Source: Ascaris suum (Eukaryota > Nematoda > Chromadorea > Rhabditida > Ascarididae). Taken from it: 64,000 bases of DNA. The stretch's first letter is position 1, and each line of letters begins with the position of its first letter. The translations under genes and the position numbers were made by a program. Location: contig CM024180.1 of the NCBI GenBank assembly GCA_013433145.1, forward strand, positions 5,646,001 to 5,710,000, written 5' to 3'. A model generated the notes under the pieces. That model ran no database searches. It saw only the letters and a program-made list of their open reading frames with translations, and had not been told where the DNA came from. This document shows, in pieces, positions 59,685 to 64,000 of the stretch.

Positions 59685-62600
59685 TCAGTGATAATTATAG
59701 AGTTGATCAGCGGTTTCAAGCAGACATCCCACCGACCATGCTTGTGCGGGACATGAACCTGCACAGAATGCGCCATTCTCGTTGCATAACTCAGGTAACG
59801 AGCACCAAGGTGAACTCTGCATATGTTCCCAATAGCTACCCATTCGAGCACGAACACTTCGAACTGCCGTATCGTAGATCGCCTCATCGTTTAGTTCTTT
59901 TGCAATGCTTAATTTTGCACGTAGAAAATATGCAGCCACCCAAAGCCATTCCTGTAATCAAGTTACGCGCATATTCAAAAATCATTTCGACTTCAATACA
60001 ACCATTTATATTACTTTCTCTAATAATGCAGTAAGTAAATGCACAGATCAGATGTAATATTAATGCAATAAATAAGTAATGAAGCAGAAGAGATATGAAA
60101 ATGCATCATAAATATATAAAAGGATGATTATTTTTTATTAACAACTGATAAATAATTAATAAAAAAACAAGCAAGAAACAAATACTCAACTGGTGATGCA
60201 TCTCCATATCTACTTTTTTCATCAGATTTAAAATTATTTGATTTATTACTTCATTAACGCTCTTGTCTTCTACTTTAGCTGATTAAAAAAAATCATTACT
60301 TCACCAGTTAACTAATTTTGCTCTAGCTGCAGCCACTATCGATTATTTGCTTTCTGTCCATGGACAAGTGATGTTTGCAATGCGCAACCATCCACTTAAA
60401 TTACCTGTATTATGCAAAGTCCTCCACCTACATCGTCTATATGTCATCCCCCCCCCCCCCCCCCACTTAAGCAAACTTTTTAATAGATTTTTGCACAGTA
60501 GATAGTGCAGAGATGAGAAAAACAAAAAAAAAAAAACAAAAGGAGAGGAAAAAATGCAACGACACAATCAAAAAGCTTTTCGATATCTAATTCTTGAAAT
60601 AGTGCCGAACCGTACCGGTCCTTGATGATAATTCCATCCTTTTGCGGTCTTCTTCACGATACTATCCTCGTCGTTATTATAGTAACCACCATAGTTCCAA
60701 TCCCTATAATCAGCAATTTTAACTGTAAGCACACACCAGAATCAGAGAGGGGAATAGCAAAAGGAGGTTACCATGTGGAGAATGTTAACTGTGACCACAT
60801 ACCAGAATCAGAGATTAAATAGAGACAGAAACACCTTTTTCAAGTTTACACAACGTTGCGGTCCAAATCAACAGTCGCTCCGAATAGCTTGGATCGTTTT
60901 TTGAATTATAAGATCATATAAAACATCACATTATCATAAAAGAGTATATTATAGATTCTTGGCAGCTTCTATATCTCAAAGGTTTCGTGTTTCAAAGAGG
61001 CTCACCAACTCTACTTCGTCTCCCCTATGCACTAATGACACCCTTCCTTTTTTCGCAAATATCTTCATATCTTGTTTGTATATGAACATTCATATGAACA
61101 TACTCAAACGAGGACCCCCCCCCCTCCCCATCCTTTCAGCCAAATATACTATAAAATAGCTAACTCTCCAGGGGGGTTTATAAGAAATTACTAACGGATG
61201 GCCATAATACCAAAAACTTCACTAATCAGCTCACAATATCCTAGTGCTGGATTCGCCTCCATTCTCTTTGTAAAAATTCATAAGGTCATTTCTTACTTAA
61301 AAAATTTTAATCAAGTAAGAAAAAAAACACACTTTGGATCGAGTGTTTTAATACCGAGAGGACCAAGAAGCACTTTTTCGGCAATGCAAATCGCCGACCA
61401 TGCATTCCTCGCTGACATCAATTTAGGAGCCTGAAATAACTAGACAGTAAATTAGTATAGTCAAATTAATGCTCTATTTTCCCTTCCTTCTCTTCGCCCA
61501 TCCTCCAGCATCTCCTTTTTCTACTTATTGAACAACGTATTCAGAATCAATTTCAAAATATTGAGCGACACAGCAACCCACATAGAAAAAATCTCACCAG
61601 CTGAGCAAACAAGGAATCGAAATATATTCAGATTGGTCGCCCCGTTGAGATATGATTGATATTTTACGTTTATAAAGGTAATTAAACAAAAATGTTCATT
61701 TAGACCACCGAAGAAAAATTTGATGGTTTGATTACCGAAATTATGGCAATATTAGGTGTAAACAGTTACTTCACTGCTTTGTGATGGTTTAGAGATATTT
61801 TCCATTAATCTAAATTAAGAATAAATTACAGCTCAAAACGAACCACAGCAAGAGCGATCGTGAAATTTGGTCGAAGTTGATAATCGGTATATTGCGCGGT
61901 TGAACCGAATGAATCCTTTATTATGTAACGTCGATTAACACACGGAGTTCTATCGTCATCACCAACAAAGAAACATCGCTCGAAATTTGTCTTCAGCTTC
62001 AACGACCAATCAGCCCATGTCCAGAACAGCGAACCTTCAACAAACACGCATGGATTGGTGGTTTGTGCGCCCAATTATCATACATGAAATACAAGGTCAA
62101 TCCCGTTTTCTACTCAAACCTTTAGAAAAAATGAACTCGCCGTCACACAGCTTGGAAGTGGGCTAGACCGACTACTTCCCCACCTTAAACAGCTTGAACG
62201 GTCTCGATATTCACAAGATTGCTGCTCTTACCTATTGAGTGTCTTCTCGCCTGGATAGCTGTTTTGCGGATCTTTTGCTCCTTCTTACTTTTTTCACTTA
62301 TATATATTTCATATGCTTTTCGGTTTCGAGACTGTGAAAATAGATAAATAAACTAAACAAATCAATGAACATATAATCAAGTAAATAAATATATAACTAA
62401 TAATAAATGAACAGATAAAAATTGGAAAATCTGTGCTGCGAATTCGGGCTTGATAAACGTAACTATGACATTAACCGGATCAACTCTTTAGCTTCACATT
62501 GCTGAGATAAGCGATCAAATGGTGACGCTAAAAGAATATCTAAAACGAAGTTTCCAAGCATAAAACACGTTCACTGCTTCATTCTATCTTAAAAGTAAAC

Positions 62601-63326
62601 TGCAGCAATATCTGTAATATTCATAGAAACATAGTTGAAAATTTTCTAAAGCAGCTAAGTTTTATGGTGAGAATAAACTCAATTTGAAAGGCTCACGTTC
62701 AACTCAAGTTGCTCAATTAGCTTTCCTTAAGCGAAAAAAAAATCAAAAACTTATGCACAGAAGCTTGCGAGGTTTGTGCATTCCCTTTCACAGATAGAAA
62801 GACGCTGCACCACCCTTGGAACAACTGGAACAGCGCTGCTTCTCTACCTTTTTTAGTTGCTTCCGTCTTTTTCAAAACCAGGCTGTACCTGCCATATGCT
62901 CCTCCCGTCCCTCGACAGCTGGGCTCATCTATACTGCAAGCATGAAATCGGGGCCGAGCCTCAAATCTTACGAGTTGTGGAGAGATGCATGCTCAAAGGT
63001 GAGCTTCCATTTAGAATAGGCTTCATTTTTAACGGCGAGAGTGAAACCTTGATCAATAAACGCATAAATACCTTTTGAAACACCTGAATGAGGGAAGAGT
63101 CCTTTGCTGTGCAAAAGATCAAGATATTCCAAAACGGCGAAAGCAAGCCCTTGCAGCTCTACAGCTGCACCATCACGTGGTGTCGCTGGAACACCCTTAT
63201 TGCCAGCCCTATCTGAGCTGCCCATTTTGTCCATCCAAGTACCACAATTCCATTGATTTCCACCACAAATAAAGCCCGTCTCTCGATTCACATATGCCGT
63301 AACGTTAAAGCCTTCAATCGGCAAAA
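59685..63326 (-). CDS. agl: Glycogen debranching enzyme, 3' part (partial)
   Basis: Cytosolic bifunctional enzyme (4-alpha-glucanotransferase plus amylo-1,6-glucosidase) that removes branch points during glycogen breakdown. Only the C-terminal glucosidase part is in the window. Exons: about 63326-63048 (5' edge 63326 or 63311), 62034-61844, 61430-61333, 60703-60616, 59951-59685; phases agree throughout. Family signatures in order: [94 protein letters not shown], and the end [20 protein letters not shown]. Donors are poor for several introns (GTTTCA, GTTCGT, GTGTGT). The N-terminal and central parts must lie beyond 64000. No internal stop is seen in the visible exons. Confidence 0.93.
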
Positions 63327-64000
63327 CTTTTAAATTGAAGCATTTCTTTTAGAACCATTGCTGCATCAACTATCAAAAAAACGAAAATGGTAACAAAATG
63401 AAACACTGACAACAAATGAAACTTTTATACCGACAACTATTTTGAGTGAATAAATCATTCTATCAATAAAAATGAAAAGGCATTCTACGAATGCCAAAGT
63501 ACTGATGTCTGCTTTCGGTATTTCAGCCACTCAATACAACCTTTCTTTGAATATTCAAAAAAGTAACGACAGCAAAACAAGAAATAAAGCCCCGTTTCCT
63601 ATAAGAACCAACCGTAACTAGTTCAACAAAATCGTCTTTCATGTACAAATCAAATGTCTCGCAAGACGAAACCTGCATATGGAACGCAGTCATCTCATTC
63701 ATACTCCACTACTCCAAAGCGAAGATGATCAGTCCTGTATTTGAGGTGTAATCAAGCTTTCGATACGTTTGTTAACCTAACGAAATACCATCGCTGTAGC
63801 TTTTGTATTTCACACTGAATGCAACCACTGAATAAACAGACAAGCAGACAGGTACAGAGACCGACAGACAAGGGCAAACCACTGACAACATCTTGCAAAA
63901 GCGCTTATAAATGCGCATAATACAGTGAGTCAAACGTTTAATCAACAAGTGAAACGACGACTAAATGAGCTTAGGAAGGGTGCAACAATGAAGTACTAGT
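63327..64000 (-). other. Probable intron of the debranching-enzyme gene
   Basis: No exon-like block found. It contains a CAGACAAGCAGACAGG/CCGACAGACA stretch near 63836-63870 of the type seen beside the dispersed repeat. Confidence 0.4.

Noticed and set aside
59636..60034. 132-codon plus-strand open frame
   Set aside because: It is antisense to the last exon of the debranching enzyme, which has clear family conservation on the minus strand.

Overview
This window is AT-rich nuclear DNA (by eye about two-thirds A+T) with compact exons, often very long introns, TTTCAG-type acceptors and long (TA)n tracts. With the families found (a CWN-1/Wnt4-type Wnt, a Ly6 protein, a Protor-like TORC2 subunit, ELOF1, a glycogen debranching enzyme and an RTE-type retroelement relic) this points to a nematode. 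Low gene density and long introns fit a parasitic spirurid/filarial-like (clade III) worm, but that placement is inference. All gene models come from reading splice sites and phases by eye; no transcript or database evidence was available.

Layout. 1-4571: tentative minus-strand gene for a small secreted protein (3 exons). 4572-4742: a 171-bp gap shared with a divergent plus-strand gene (4743-16004) for another secreted, possibly membrane-anchored protein. Its first intron is about 9 kb and holds an RTE relic, a (TA)n tract and a MITE-like element with terminal inverted repeats. 16005-20148: mostly intergenic, one possible minus exon at 17276-17463. 20149-22421: minus-strand two-exon Ly6/three-finger GPI-type protein. 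22422-26802: intergenic, with a GC-richer block before the Wnt gene. 26803-36768: complete nine-exon Wnt gene (353 aa). 36769-39826: intergenic. 39827-45849: minus-strand six-exon PRR5/Protor (HbrB domain) gene (287 aa), with a 690-bp AT repeat in one intron. 45850-54622: gene-poor, with an unresolved chain of exon-like blocks near 50.5-52.3 kb. 54623-55489: two-exon ELOF1 (83 aa, same length as the human protein). 55490-59684: no gene recognised. 59685-about 63326: the last five exons of a minus-strand glycogen debranching enzyme; its 5' part lies beyond the window.

The genes do not form one pathway: they cover developmental signalling (Wnt), a receptor-type surface protein (Ly6), growth signalling (TORC2), transcription elongation (ELOF1) and glycogen breakdown (AGL). 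I found no rRNA, tRNA, CRISPR or bacterial-type operon. The least explained items are the divergent pair of secreted-protein genes at 1-16 kb, the repeat family marked by a GGCACRATATGYGC motif, and the exon-like blocks at 50.5-52.3 kb.
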